DNA of 10,370 bases from an uncultured Ruminococcus sp. Its GTDB lineage: Bacteria > Bacillota > Clostridia > Oscillospirales > CAG-272. The notes beneath the pieces were generated by a model. It worked only from the letters and a program-made list of their open reading frames with translations, searched no databases and was not told where the DNA came from. Both the position numbers and the translations under genes were made by a program. Below are positions 1 to 6,906 of the stretch, one piece after another; within the stretch, counting starts at the first letter, position 1, and the number at the start of each line of letters is the position of its first letter. The stretch covers positions 1 to 10,370 of the forward strand of contig CACZSC010000120.1 in NCBI GenBank assembly GCA_902783755.1, read 5' to 3'.

Positions 1-731
1 AGCACGTATCCGTTTTCCCTTGTTATACGGGGCCCGACGGTCCAGCAGCTGTCCATTCCGCAGCTGTGGCACGTGTAAAGCCCAGGGTGATAGTCATCGC
101 CATAAGGGTTGTCAAGGTTGTAGAGCAGGTCGGAGATACAGATGAGACCGTACCCGCTCTCTTCGGGGTCATCCCACTTTTCGTCTTTCTTGTACCCGAG
201 CTCCTCTGCGTCTATCATGCCGAGGAGACTTTTTCCGTTGATGTATATATCTGCATACTTTTCCCCGGGCATGGTCCGGGTGACTTCCGAAGAAAGCTTC
301 GGGTCCTCAGTTATCCTGAACTCTATCGTATCGGTCCTTTCTGTAATGTCCATGCTGTCTTCCTCCTCTGATAAAATGCTCCTGTAATGCGCGGAACCGT
401 CCGGGATGAATCTTGCAGATAACGGGCAGTCCGGCGGTATAAGGGCGAAAGAAGCAAGTATCTTTTCCTTCATCACGTCAGTGCAGAGCACCGTATTCAG
501 GAATACCAAGATCCTGCCTCTGCTGACCTCGACCCTTCCCCTCGGGTAATAGTCGAATGGATGGCCGCCGGTAACGTGGCGGGGAAGCTTCTCCCATTCG
601 GCTCTGTGGTTAAAGTTATCACCGCTCTTTGATGAGAATCCGCACGGTTCAAGCGGGTCACCGGCAGCATCGCACATGACCTTAACGGTGATGAGTTCAC
701 CGCCTTTCACCCAGAATATACCTTTGTACAT
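1..731 (-). CDS. Two-domain hypothetical protein with a cysteine-cluster domain (3' end beyond the window)
   Basis: An uninterrupted reading frame runs from ATG at 731 to the left edge, with 243 full codons and no stop. Residues 1-126 resemble the 116-residue protein at 3643-3993: both have a Trp in the middle, then PRGRV (residues 63-67 here), a run of beta-type hydrophobic residues, and a final HYR. Residues 127-243 form a second domain with IYINGKSLLGMI (162-173) and a cysteine cluster CHSCGMDSCW (221-230). That CxxCGxxxCW shape recalls a widespread family of small bacterial proteins whose function I do not know; it could bind a metal. The start lies 19 nt after the stop of the gene before it, with GGAAGGA 11 nt upstream, so it belongs to the operon of the CbxX-like ATPase. 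A strong internal ribosome binding site precedes Met127, suggesting a fusion or a second start. No signal peptide or membrane segment is visible. Confidence 0.8.
   Translation of the reverse strand, partial: MYKGIFWVKGGELITVKVMCDAAGDPLEPCGFSSKSGDNFNHRAEWEKLPRHVTGGHPFDYYPRGRVEVSRGRILVFLNTVLCTDVMKEKILASFALIPPDCPLSARFIPDGSAHYRSILSEEEDSMDITERTDTIEFRITEDPKLSSEVTRTMPGEKYADIYINGKSLLGMIDAEELGYKKDEKWDDPEESGYGLICISDLLYNLDNPYGDDYHPGLYTCHSCGMDSCWTVGPRITRENGYV
351..369 (-). promoter_or_regulatory. Strong internal ribosome binding site before Met127 of the left-edge gene
   Basis: On the minus strand AGAGGAGGA is followed 8 nt later by an in-frame ATG at 353-351. The site falls exactly at the boundary between the two domains of the left-edge protein. 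It is a better Shine-Dalgarno match and better spaced than the one at the annotated start (731). It may drive separate translation of the second domain, or be a relic of two genes that fused. The same bases encode SEEEDS, so an acidic linker arising by chance is possible. Confidence 0.5.
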
Positions 732-750
732 CAGTGTTCTGTTCCTTCCG

Positions 751-1473
751 TCAGGCTTCTCCGGTTCCTGATATCAGGATGATCTGCCTGTCTGTTCTTA
801 TAAGGTTATCTTCCGCTTTCTTAATGAGGACAGGTGATGGCTCACATATGATGAGCGGTTTCCCTTCATAATGAATGTTCCTCAGCTTTCCGAAGGCGTC
901 CCAGAACAGGGCAGTGTCGAGGAATGAGGATTCATCTCCTTCATCCCGCGCGTTCTCGCACTGCACCGGATGCCTGAGGATGAAGTCCCTCACGCAGGTC
1001 CTGAACGAGTTCGTGGCCCCCATGCCTGCGGTGATCCGCGTGAACTCCCCGGGCCTGAAATCCCGGTCCTCATTTATATAAGACTGCACTTTCCTTATGT
1101 TCTGTTGGCCTTTTATGAAAACAGACGTAAAATTTTCCTCGGGGCACCGGTCCATGAGGTACCGGTACTGTTTCAGCAGGTCCGGATCGTGACCGACGTC
1201 TCCTGAGACAGCGGTCATCTTTCCGGGGGTGCCTCTGATCTCAACCCTGAAATCAGTGCCGCCGGCCCTTACATCAGCGCAGAGCCTCGTGTCTTCCGAA
1301 GTTCCCGGGGAGAGGGATGTGCTGTCGGGCGGAACGTATATGAGCAGCTTCTGCAGGGCCGTCACCACGGTCTCCGGACAGGGGCATCCGATACGGTTCG
1401 TCTTTTTCGTGAGTCTCAGGTCCAGATGCCCGATCCCGACGTAGTTTTCTATGATCAGTCTTCTGATATACAT
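751..1473 (-). CDS. Degenerate RecF/SMC-like ATPase head (probable pseudo-ATPase)
   Basis: A 240-residue protein. The N-terminus MYIRRLIIENYVGIGHLDL matches the first beta strands of RecF/SMC-type ATPases (typically M-I-x-x-L-x-I-x-N-F). The Walker A loop should follow at residues 29-36, but the sequence there is GCPCPETV: the conserved Gly, Lys and Ser/Thr are replaced. Near the C-terminus, PLIICEPS (206-213) sits where Walker B and the D-loop would be, with Cys for Asp but Glu kept. RQIILISGT (229-237) sits where the strand before the switch His would be, without the His. About 160 residues separate them, far too short for an SMC coiled-coil arm. The pattern suggests a small ABC-type head that no longer hydrolyses ATP. 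The start is 6 nt after the stop of the CbxX-like gene, with only a weak AGG, which fits translational coupling. The family call is from pattern alone; 'hypothetical protein' is the safe label. Confidence 0.75.
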   Translation of the reverse strand: MYIRRLIIENYVGIGHLDLRLTKKTNRIGCPCPETVVTALQKLLIYVPPDSTSLSPGTSEDTRLCADVRAGGTDFRVEIRGTPGKMTAVSGDVGHDPDLLKQYRYLMDRCPEENFTSVFIKGQQNIRKVQSYINEDRDFRPGEFTRITAGMGATNSFRTCVRDFILRHPVQCENARDEGDESSFLDTALFWDAFGKLRNIHYEGKPLIICEPSPVLIKKAEDNLIRTDRQIILISGTGEA

Positions 1474-1479
1474 TGCCTG

Positions 1480-3507
1480 TCAGCACGCGAAGCCGATGGG
1501 CTTCTTTTTCGTCCCGGTACATATGTTAGGTATCTCGATATCGGATTCTTCTATCTCGGTTAGCATCCTGTCGGTAACCTTGTCGGGATCCATCGCGATG
1601 ATCCGTCTCGCCTGGTTCATCTTAGAGCATTCGATGATGTTCCTGACATATCTCCCGTTCCCGAAATCACTCTGTTTCCTTGCAATGTCAAAGACTCCGG
1701 ACAGCTTTGCCACCGCGCCGTCTGAGAGCGTCATTCCTTTGGACTTTCCGATAATCCTTGCGATCTCGCAGAGCTCGGATGAGTCGTAGTCGGCGAACGG
1801 GATATGGAAAGCGATCCTTGAGCGCAGGCCCGGGTTCCTTTTTATGAACTGCTCCATCTTGTCTGTGTATCCTGCGAATATTACTACGATATCCTCACGC
1901 CTGTTTTCCATCTCCTGTACTATGGTATTGATGGCCTCGTCCCCGTAGAGACCTTCCTTGTCATCCACGAGGGAGTATGCCTCGTCGATGAACAGGACAC
2001 CGCCGGTGGCCTTCTTGAATTTATCCTTCACGATCGATGCAGTCCATCCGACATAACGTCCGACCAGGTCTCCGCGTCCGACTTCGACGAGATGTCCCTT
2101 TGACAGGAGACCGTTCTCCTTCATGATCCGTGCGAACAGCCGCGCGACAGTGGTCTTTGCGGTCCCGGGGTTGCCTGTGAACACCATGTGCATGGCAGGC
2201 CTGTCCTGCGGGATCCCCCTGTCCTTGTATACTTTCTGCAGCTTGTAGTAGTCGAGGGCTTTGTTGATCACTTCCTTTGCCTCTTTAAGACCTATCATCT
2301 CATTGAGGCTGTCATATGCCGACCCTTTGGGTCTTTCCATGACCGCTTCCTTCCTGGAGACCTGAATGTTCCTGTACTGGGGATAGACCGACGTCCTTAT
2401 CTTTCTGTTGTACCATTCCTCGAACATGGTCCGAAGCTCTCCCGGGAGATACAGCCTGTCCCCGCTGAGACCGGAGTACAGTTTTTTGTCGGTGCGTATA
2501 TGCCTTTCCCTGCAGAGCATGTCAAGGTATCTGCATGAATCTTCATAGTCCGCGAGATCTTCCCTGATATCCACCATGCCCACCGGACCGAGGTTCTCGT
2601 AAAAAATCCGCTTCAGCTTTTCACATGACCTGGGAAGGCAGAATACGGTAAGAACGCTGTTCCGGTACCTGAGCATGGCCTCGCATATCCCGTCGATCAT
2701 TTCCTCGTCGGGATCCGCGTATTCATCGTCATCATCGTCGTCATCATCCACAGTGCCGGGAGTGAATCTGACCACGACCGCCCCGTTTTCCGAGCTTCTG
2801 TATATGCTGTTATACAGCTTTTTACGGAATTGCTGACTTGAACTTATATCAACGGAACAGTACCGTCTGCTTTTCAGTCTGTCGTTGTCATACAGTGCGT
2901 CAAGAAGGATACGGCAAATCGCCCCGCTTGTCTCGCTGTCATCACTCTCGACGAAATAGTGGACGGGATGGCCGAAGGCCCTGGAACTGGATTTCCCGCT
3001 GTAGATGCGGTCGAGCTCCTGCCTTAGAGTATCTCCGGTAAGCATAATCTCTGATGTCAGGTACAGTTTATTTTTCTCAACGGTACTGGCGATCATATTT
3101 TCGGCATAATCGTATTCACTGTAACGGTTGTATCTTTCGATTCCGAACTGCTCGAGGACCTCATCGCTGTCGGGTATGAAATCTTCTCTGCTGGCCCTGC
3201 AGAGAAGGGTAGAGATGGATTTGAGCATGGTCTCCTTCAGCTTCAGATCTTCGGCATGGATACCTGTGGCTTTGATGAAGGTTTTTGCTGTCTTTTCAAA
3301 ATCGATGAGATCAAGCGATATGATACCGCAGGTCAGCAGTGAGTCGTTGATTGAAGCAACGAAACAGTAGTAGTTGTCTCTTGAACTGTTGAAAACCCTC
3401 GTGTTCCACGCAATCTGTCGTATACGCTCCCTCTTTGTACGGCTGTCGTTGTTTTCCTCGGCCCATGTTTTGTCTTTTATTACTCCGCTTATTTCATAGA
3501 ACAGCAT
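1480..3507 (-). CDS. CbxX/CfqX-family AAA+ ATPase with a degenerate N-terminal ATPase-like half
   Basis: A 675-residue protein. The C-terminal AAA+ domain (about 400-650) is of the CbxX/CfqX/SpoVK type: Walker A GNPGTAKTT (445-453), Walker B VLFIDEA (504-510), sensor 1 VVIFAGYT (541-548), arginine finger NPGLRSR (558-564) and a sensor-2-like GNGRYVRN (617-624). All key residues are present, so it should bind and hydrolyse ATP, probably as a hexamer that remodels a partner. Residues about 180-335 have the strand-helix rhythm of another AAA+ domain (HYFVESDD, GAVVVRFTPG, SVLTVFCLP) without a Walker A lysine, and contain eight consecutive Asp (254-261). The first 170 residues are unrecognised. 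In related CbxX proteins the substrates range from Rubisco to type VII secretion partners; nothing here identifies one. The start has GGGAGG 6 nt upstream. It is the first gene of its operon, behind the conserved promoter element at 3552-3588. Confidence 0.93.
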   Translation of the reverse strand: MLFYEISGVIKDKTWAEENNDSRTKRERIRQIAWNTRVFNSSRDNYYCFVASINDSLLTCGIISLDLIDFEKTAKTFIKATGIHAEDLKLKETMLKSISTLLCRASREDFIPDSDEVLEQFGIERYNRYSEYDYAENMIASTVEKNKLYLTSEIMLTGDTLRQELDRIYSGKSSSRAFGHPVHYFVESDDSETSGAICRILLDALYDNDRLKSRRYCSVDISSSQQFRKKLYNSIYRSSENGAVVVRFTPGTVDDDDDDDDEYADPDEEMIDGICEAMLRYRNSVLTVFCLPRSCEKLKRIFYENLGPVGMVDIREDLADYEDSCRYLDMLCRERHIRTDKKLYSGLSGDRLYLPGELRTMFEEWYNRKIRTSVYPQYRNIQVSRKEAVMERPKGSAYDSLNEMIGLKEAKEVINKALDYYKLQKVYKDRGIPQDRPAMHMVFTGNPGTAKTTVARLFARIMKENGLLSKGHLVEVGRGDLVGRYVGWTASIVKDKFKKATGGVLFIDEAYSLVDDKEGLYGDEAINTIVQEMENRREDIVVIFAGYTDKMEQFIKRNPGLRSRIAFHIPFADYDSSELCEIARIIGKSKGMTLSDGAVAKLSGVFDIARKQSDFGNGRYVRNIIECSKMNQARRIIAMDPDKVTDRMLTEIEESDIEIPNICTGTKKKPIGFAC

Positions 3508-3551
3508 CTCTTACCTCCCGTGATCATCACTTCTTTTCTTGTTCCGGTATG

Positions 3552-3588
3552 ATTCTAGCATGTATCATGCACCGAAAAGGGGATGTGA
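3552..3588 (-). promoter_or_regulatory. Promoter of the CbxX operon with a conserved upstream element
   Basis: On the minus strand, a -10 box TAGAAT (3557-3552), extended as TGCTAGAAT, lies 9 nt after GGTGCAT (3573-3567). The full 22-bp element (3588-3567) begins TCACATCCCC and continues TTTTCGGTGCAT. It is identical at 19 of 22 positions to the element at 8443-8464, with the same 9-bp distance to the -10 box. No TTGACA-like -35 box is found 16-18 bp upstream; the 17-bp position reads CCTTTT. This suggests a promoter that depends on an activator bound at the element. A perfect inverted repeat GCATG-ATA-CATGC (3570-3558) overlaps its end. The predicted leader to the ATG at 3507 is about 38 nt. 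Confidence 0.7.
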
Positions 3589-3593
3589 GAAGC

Positions 3594-3626
3594 AGAAATA
3601 AGAAAGGACCGTGAAAGTCACGGCCC
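3594..3626 (-). terminator. Rho-independent terminator after the 116-residue protein gene
   Basis: On the minus strand GGGCCGTGA-CTT-TCACGGTCC forms a 9-bp stem (one G-T pair) with a 3-nt loop (3626-3606), followed by TTTCTTATTT. It starts 17 nt after the stop codon at 3643. It separates the LRR/DnaA-like operon from the CbxX operon, whose own promoter lies just downstream. Confidence 0.9.
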
Positions 3627-3642
3627 GGGTTTGATATGTGAT

Positions 3643-3993
3643 TCAGTCGTCGAAAATGTCTCCCGTGCATTTCCTGCAGCGGTAGTGATCGTCATGTCTG
3701 ACCTCGTAATCGGTCAGGCGGAACGTGTCCGCGATCTTCTTTATGACATTCGGCCTGTTGATGCACCTGTCGATGTATATGATCGCTCGGCTGTTAGTAC
3801 GGTCCCATATGACCCGTCCCCTGGGACTGTATATGTAGTCTCCGGGCAGGTGATTTTCATCCCACAGCCTGTCGTGGCCGTATGAGTTGTCGAGCTTGTC
3901 CGCCTGCTCACGGCCTTCGGAGAGCGGCACCGCGTTGAATATGAGTTTCCTGTTCAGATAGAAGAACGGACCTATGAGTGGATTGTTTTCCAT
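3643..3993 (-). CDS. Conserved hypothetical protein with a PRGRV motif and paired C-terminal cysteines
   Basis: A 116-residue, soluble, highly charged protein of a type I associate with clostridial genomes, with no known function. Visible features are FYLNRKLIFNAVPLSEGRE (11-29), a Trp at 44, PRGRVIWD (57-64), a beta-rich stretch RAIIYIDRCI (69-78), and a C-terminal CRKC (105-108) that may bind a metal. The PRGRV region and the sequence after it match residues 40-126 of the protein encoded at 1-731, so the two are paralogues. The start has AAGGAG 7 nt upstream. It is the last gene before the terminator at 3594-3626. A 115-bp gap with its own promoter separates it from the gene before, so it may be made both from the long operon and alone. 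Confidence 0.85.
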   Translation of the reverse strand: MENNPLIGPFFYLNRKLIFNAVPLSEGREQADKLDNSYGHDRLWDENHLPGDYIYSPRGRVIWDRTNSRAIIYIDRCINRPNVIKKIADTFRLTDYEVRHDDHYRCRKCTGDIFDD

Positions 3994-4029
3994 GATGTGA
4001 CTCCTTCTTTTTCCTGTATGTTCCTTGCT

Positions 4030-4061
4030 CTGATTATATCAGTATTTTCCATATAATTCCA
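4030..4061 (-). promoter_or_regulatory. Predicted promoter of the 116-residue protein gene
   Basis: On the minus strand a perfect extended -10 box TGATATAAT (4041-4033) lies 17 nt after a weak -35 TGGAAT (4061-4056). The -10 is embedded in a perfect inverted repeat CTGAT-ATA-ATCAG (4042-4030), which could be a repressor site. The predicted leader to the ATG at 3993 is about 33 nt. No terminator-like hairpin with a T-run is seen between the stop at 4109 and this promoter, so read-through from the upstream operon is likely. The GGTGCAT element of the other promoters is absent here. Confidence 0.6.
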
Positions 4062-4108
4062 TAGCATTCTCTTTGCTGCGCCTGACTTGGCAGTATCCCT
4101 GTTATTTG

Positions 4109-4687
4109 TTAAGGTTCATGAAAGTAGATTCTCTTCATTTCCGCGTCGCCGTTGCGCCAGTCATAATCGGGGTAGTTGACGGAGAAGGGGAAAATGCCGT
4201 CCTTTTCAGGCTTTTGAAGATCCCCGCAGTGGCGTCTCACATAATCGATGGCATAGGCATAGTCCCAGACGGAGATCTGTTCCGAGGCGCAGGCGATCAC
4301 TGGACAGACTATGTCCGCAACCTGCCAGAGCATCCTGTGGATGAGAACTGAGTCCTCAGGGCTGATCCCTGTCCCTTCAAGCCTGCCGTAAACTTCCTCC
4401 GGTGTCTCAGCCCATCCTTCGAATATGTCGAGCCTGTACGCGGCTTCGGGAAGCTTTCTGAACAGTCCGTTCTTCCCGGTATATACCAGTTCTGACACCT
4501 GTTCGATCATAAGCGCGGCGCTGAACAGGTGCAAGTAGTATTCAGCACTGAACGGATCAGCCGCGAAACAGTCCATGAGGGCGTATATTATGTCCCTGCC
4601 TTTTATGTCCAGGGCCGTACGGATGGTTTTCCTGAGGGTGGGTATCTGGCCGTAATGCAGGTTCATGTATCTTTTCATTTTTACCAT
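4109..4687 (-). CDS. Hypothetical protein, 192 residues
   Basis: No family is recognised. The sequence is mostly alpha-helical in character, with helix-forming stretches at TLRKTIRTALDI (17-28), YYLHLFSAALMIEQVSELV (50-68) and DSVLIHRMLWQVADIVCPVI (111-130), and an aromatic, charged C-terminus. The hydrophobic stretches are amphipathic and interrupted by charged residues, so I read it as cytoplasmic rather than membrane-bound. AAGGA lies 7 nt before the ATG at 4687. Another Met at residue 4 has no better site. It follows the DUF6273 gene by 22 nt with no terminator between them and is therefore part of the same operon, downstream of the DnaA-like ATPase. Confidence 0.8.
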   Translation of the reverse strand: MVKMKRYMNLHYGQIPTLRKTIRTALDIKGRDIIYALMDCFAADPFSAEYYLHLFSAALMIEQVSELVYTGKNGLFRKLPEAAYRLDIFEGWAETPEEVYGRLEGTGISPEDSVLIHRMLWQVADIVCPVIACASEQISVWDYAYAIDYVRRHCGDLQKPEKDGIFPFSVNYPDYDWRNGDAEMKRIYFHEP

Positions 4688-4709
4688 TCGTATTTCCTTC
4701 TGTCAGCTG

Positions 4710-5366
4710 TTATTTAACCTTGAGCCACATGGCGGGCCTGATCCCTATGTCAGGGTTGATCACGACATCTATGTCTATAGCTACCGTCCTGTGATTTAAG
4801 GAGGTAACACACCCTTTGTTTATGGCTGATCTGTCCGTTCCCCTCAGCCACCAGTCCATTCCGTTCCGGATGAATTCGAACTTTTCAGGGCTGTCATATG
4901 TCACACGTGCCCAGCTTTCCGCATACTTTGCGACAAGGTATTCGGTGGGCAGGCATTTTCTTGATTCCACGGTCCGGAAGTATCTCTTTACCTGAGATGC
5001 GTCAAGGACGAATATCCGGTCTTCCGTCCTTCTCCTTGTATAGTGCCCGGACCTAGTCGATATGTCGGTCCTTATCTTTGATGTAATGATCATTTCCCGT
5101 TCTTCGGGACTGAATGCGCTGTTCAGGAAGTCAACGTTCAGCCATTTTCTCAGCAGGCTTGAAGGCCATGATGCGTATCCGAACCTGCGGCAATATGACT
5201 CGCAGTCCAGAAGATATCTGGATGTGACGAGGATCCTGCCTGATTTCCTGTCAAGGACGGACCATTCTATGTCTGTTTTTACCTCAGGGTCCGTTCCCTG
5301 GGGATACCTGCCGAACCTGATGATCTCATCCTGCTTGGCATCAGTGTTTACGATAGAGTTCAACAT
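4710..5366 (-). CDS. DUF6273 domain-containing protein
   Basis: A 218-residue protein that is essentially one DUF6273 domain. The hallmarks are in order: IIRFGRYPQG (15-24), IEWSVLDRKSGRILVTSRY (33-51), LRKWLNVDFLNSAFSPEER (72-90), RIFVLDASQVKRYF (117-130), WWLRG (172-176) and IRPAMWL (209-215). DUF6273 resembles the formylglycine-generating-enzyme/C-type-lectin fold; its function is unknown and no catalytic residues are assigned. Most DUF6273 proteins I recall are secreted or attached to larger proteins, but here there is no signal peptide. The ATG at 5366 overlaps the end of the DnaA-like gene by 26 nt and lacks a good ribosome binding site, which points to translational coupling. The overlap and the shared WWLR / RPA motifs tie it to the DnaA-like fusion just upstream. 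Confidence 0.88.
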   Translation of the reverse strand: MLNSIVNTDAKQDEIIRFGRYPQGTDPEVKTDIEWSVLDRKSGRILVTSRYLLDCESYCRRFGYASWPSSLLRKWLNVDFLNSAFSPEEREMIITSKIRTDISTRSGHYTRRRTEDRIFVLDASQVKRYFRTVESRKCLPTEYLVAKYAESWARVTYDSPEKFEFIRNGMDWWLRGTDRSAINKGCVTSLNHRTVAIDIDVVINPDIGIRPAMWLKVK

Positions 5367-6906
5367 TCTTTATGACCTCGTGTATCTTGTCCCCAAGTAC
5401 AGTATCCTCTTTCAGTTCATTCCCTATTTCGGTGACGCAGCAGCTGACCAGAGATGGATCCGTGTCATGGAATAAACTGCCGATATCGTAAGGAGAAAGG
5501 GAAGTCATGAGGCTGATCACATACATCGCCGCATGCCGGGCCTGCACGATCTCCGTTCCTCTGCCGGTACCCGTAAGGTCACTGCTTCTGACATTAAAGA
5601 CACGTGCGGTCGCGGATATGATCGAGCGTGCATCGGTGATCTCAGAATCCGGGTTGTCGGTGATATAGTCCGTGACTGACTTACTGATCATGTCCAGACT
5701 GACAGGTTCCCCGGTCAGCTGGCTTGCAAAGGCAAGCTTCTTCATGACACCGTCGATCTGTCTCAGGCTCCCGCTTATGCTGTCTGCCAGACAGGAGACA
5801 ACGTCTGCGGGGATATGGAGATCATACTTCCTCGCCTTTTCTTTGATGGCGGCACAGCGGAGCTCGTAATCCGGCGGCTGGATGTCGACCGAAACGGAAG
5901 ACTGGAACCTTGAAAGGAGCTCATCCCTTAATCCTTCATAAGCCCTGACAGGCTTGCTCGAGGCGATGATTATCTGCTTCCCGTCGGCGCACAGGGCATC
6001 AAACAGCCGGAGAAATACCGCCTGGGCGTACTCCTTGCGTTCTATGTAATCCATGTCATCCACAAGGAGCATATCGTAATACCTGAAACGATCCGTAACA
6101 TCCCTTATATCATTGCGGAATACCAGTGCGTCGATTATCCGGTTATCAAGTTCCTCGGCAGTCGTGTAAGCGATACTGTGCCCGTAGCTTTTCACTCTGT
6201 TCGCGGCGGCATACAGCAGGTGGGTCTTTCCGAGACCTGATCCGCCCCAGATGAACAGAGGATTGAGAATGGCCCTGTTACAGAGGTTTTCAGGCATGAA
6301 GTTCACAGCCGCGGCAAGCACGGCCGATCTGGCAAACCTGTTGGACTCTCCCTCGATGAAGTTGTCGAACGTGAAACCCGGGAAAGGTTCCGCCAAAGAG
6401 GCGTCTTCATAAGGACCGGAAGCTTCATGTCCAAAATAGGACGGACGTCTGTCATGTGTTGCACTTTCAAACCAGCTTTCGATCACTTTCCTGACATATG
6501 ATCTTTCATATTCGTTTGCGTCCGGTGCCCTGTCATCCGTCCTGAAACAGCATATATCGAGCATTCCGGTGCAGAAGGCGAGCTTGCTCGAAGTGATCTC
6601 GAATTCCAGATATCCGAATGTGAATCTGTCACCGGTCTTCAGTCCCGATGACTCCGGATCCCGTATCCTCAGGGCAGGCCTGACTGCGTAATCAGATTCA
6701 CTGACGAGCGCACCTTCTTTGTAGATCAGTCCGTAAACACTGACGGCAGCGGCGTGATCGGAGCCATATCCGGGCGTACGCAGCCACCAGGGCTCCCTGT
6801 ATTCACGCAGATGGACTGGCAGCATCTCTGCTTCATCGATGCTCAGCAGGGTCGCTTCGACTATGTCGATGTCCCTGTCTTCTGAAGTGACGATCGTAAC
6901 ATTCAT
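5341..6906 (-). CDS. DnaA-like AAA+ ATPase fused to an N-terminal DUF6273-type module
   Basis: A 521-residue protein. Residues 1-150 are not DnaA domain I: they carry WWLRTPG (40-46), VRPALRI (75-81) and GDRFTFGYLEFEI (92-104), the DUF6273-type ending plus a module shared with the gene before it. Residues about 178-410 are a clear DnaA domain III: FTFDNFIEG, LFIWGG (217-222), Walker A GGSGLGKT (221-228), Walker B LLVDDMDYI (280-288), sensor 1 IIIASSKP (311-318), arginine finger in LSRF (Arg333), DIQPPDYE (341-348) and sensor-2 Arg382. Residues about 420-500 match domain IV, but the signature DHTTV reads DPSLV (483-487) and the Arg-rich loop before it is TGTGRGTEI (445-453). The ATPase looks active while DnaA-box reading is probably lost or changed. 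It is not the chromosomal initiator. The start overlaps the preceding stop as ATGA. Confidence 0.93.
   Translation of the reverse strand: MNVTIVTSEDRDIDIVEATLLSIDEAEMLPVHLREYREPWWLRTPGYGSDHAAAVSVYGLIYKEGALVSESDYAVRPALRIRDPESSGLKTGDRFTFGYLEFEITSSKLAFCTGMLDICCFRTDDRAPDANEYERSYVRKVIESWFESATHDRRPSYFGHEASGPYEDASLAEPFPGFTFDNFIEGESNRFARSAVLAAAVNFMPENLCNRAILNPLFIWGGSGLGKTHLLYAAANRVKSYGHSIAYTTAEELDNRIIDALVFRNDIRDVTDRFRYYDMLLVDDMDYIERKEYAQAVFLRLFDALCADGKQIIIASSKPVRAYEGLRDELLSRFQSSVSVDIQPPDYELRCAAIKEKARKYDLHIPADVVSCLADSISGSLRQIDGVMKKLAFASQLTGEPVSLDMISKSVTDYITDNPDSEITDARSIISATARVFNVRSSDLTGTGRGTEIVQARHAAMYVISLMTSLSPYDIGSLFHDTDPSLVSCCVTEIGNELKEDTVLGDKIHEVIKNVELYRKH

Noticed and set aside
66..387. Two plus-strand reading frames of 101 and 81 codons
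   Set aside because: They lie opposite the continuous minus-strand gene 1-731, have no plausible ribosome binding site context, and read as low-quality, hydrophobic shadow proteins.
497..700. Minus-strand reading frame of 67 codons
   Set aside because: It overlaps the left-edge gene in another frame; its composition (Arg, Ser, Thr rich) is that of an out-of-frame reading.
1274..1522. Minus-strand reading frame of 82 codons across the junction of the CbxX-like gene and the next gene
   Set aside because: It is an alternate frame over two well-supported genes and lacks a recognisable domain.
5341..6906. Annotation as the replication initiator dnaA
   Set aside because: Domain I is absent, the DnaA-box signature is altered, and no dnaN, recF or DnaA-box cluster is nearby.
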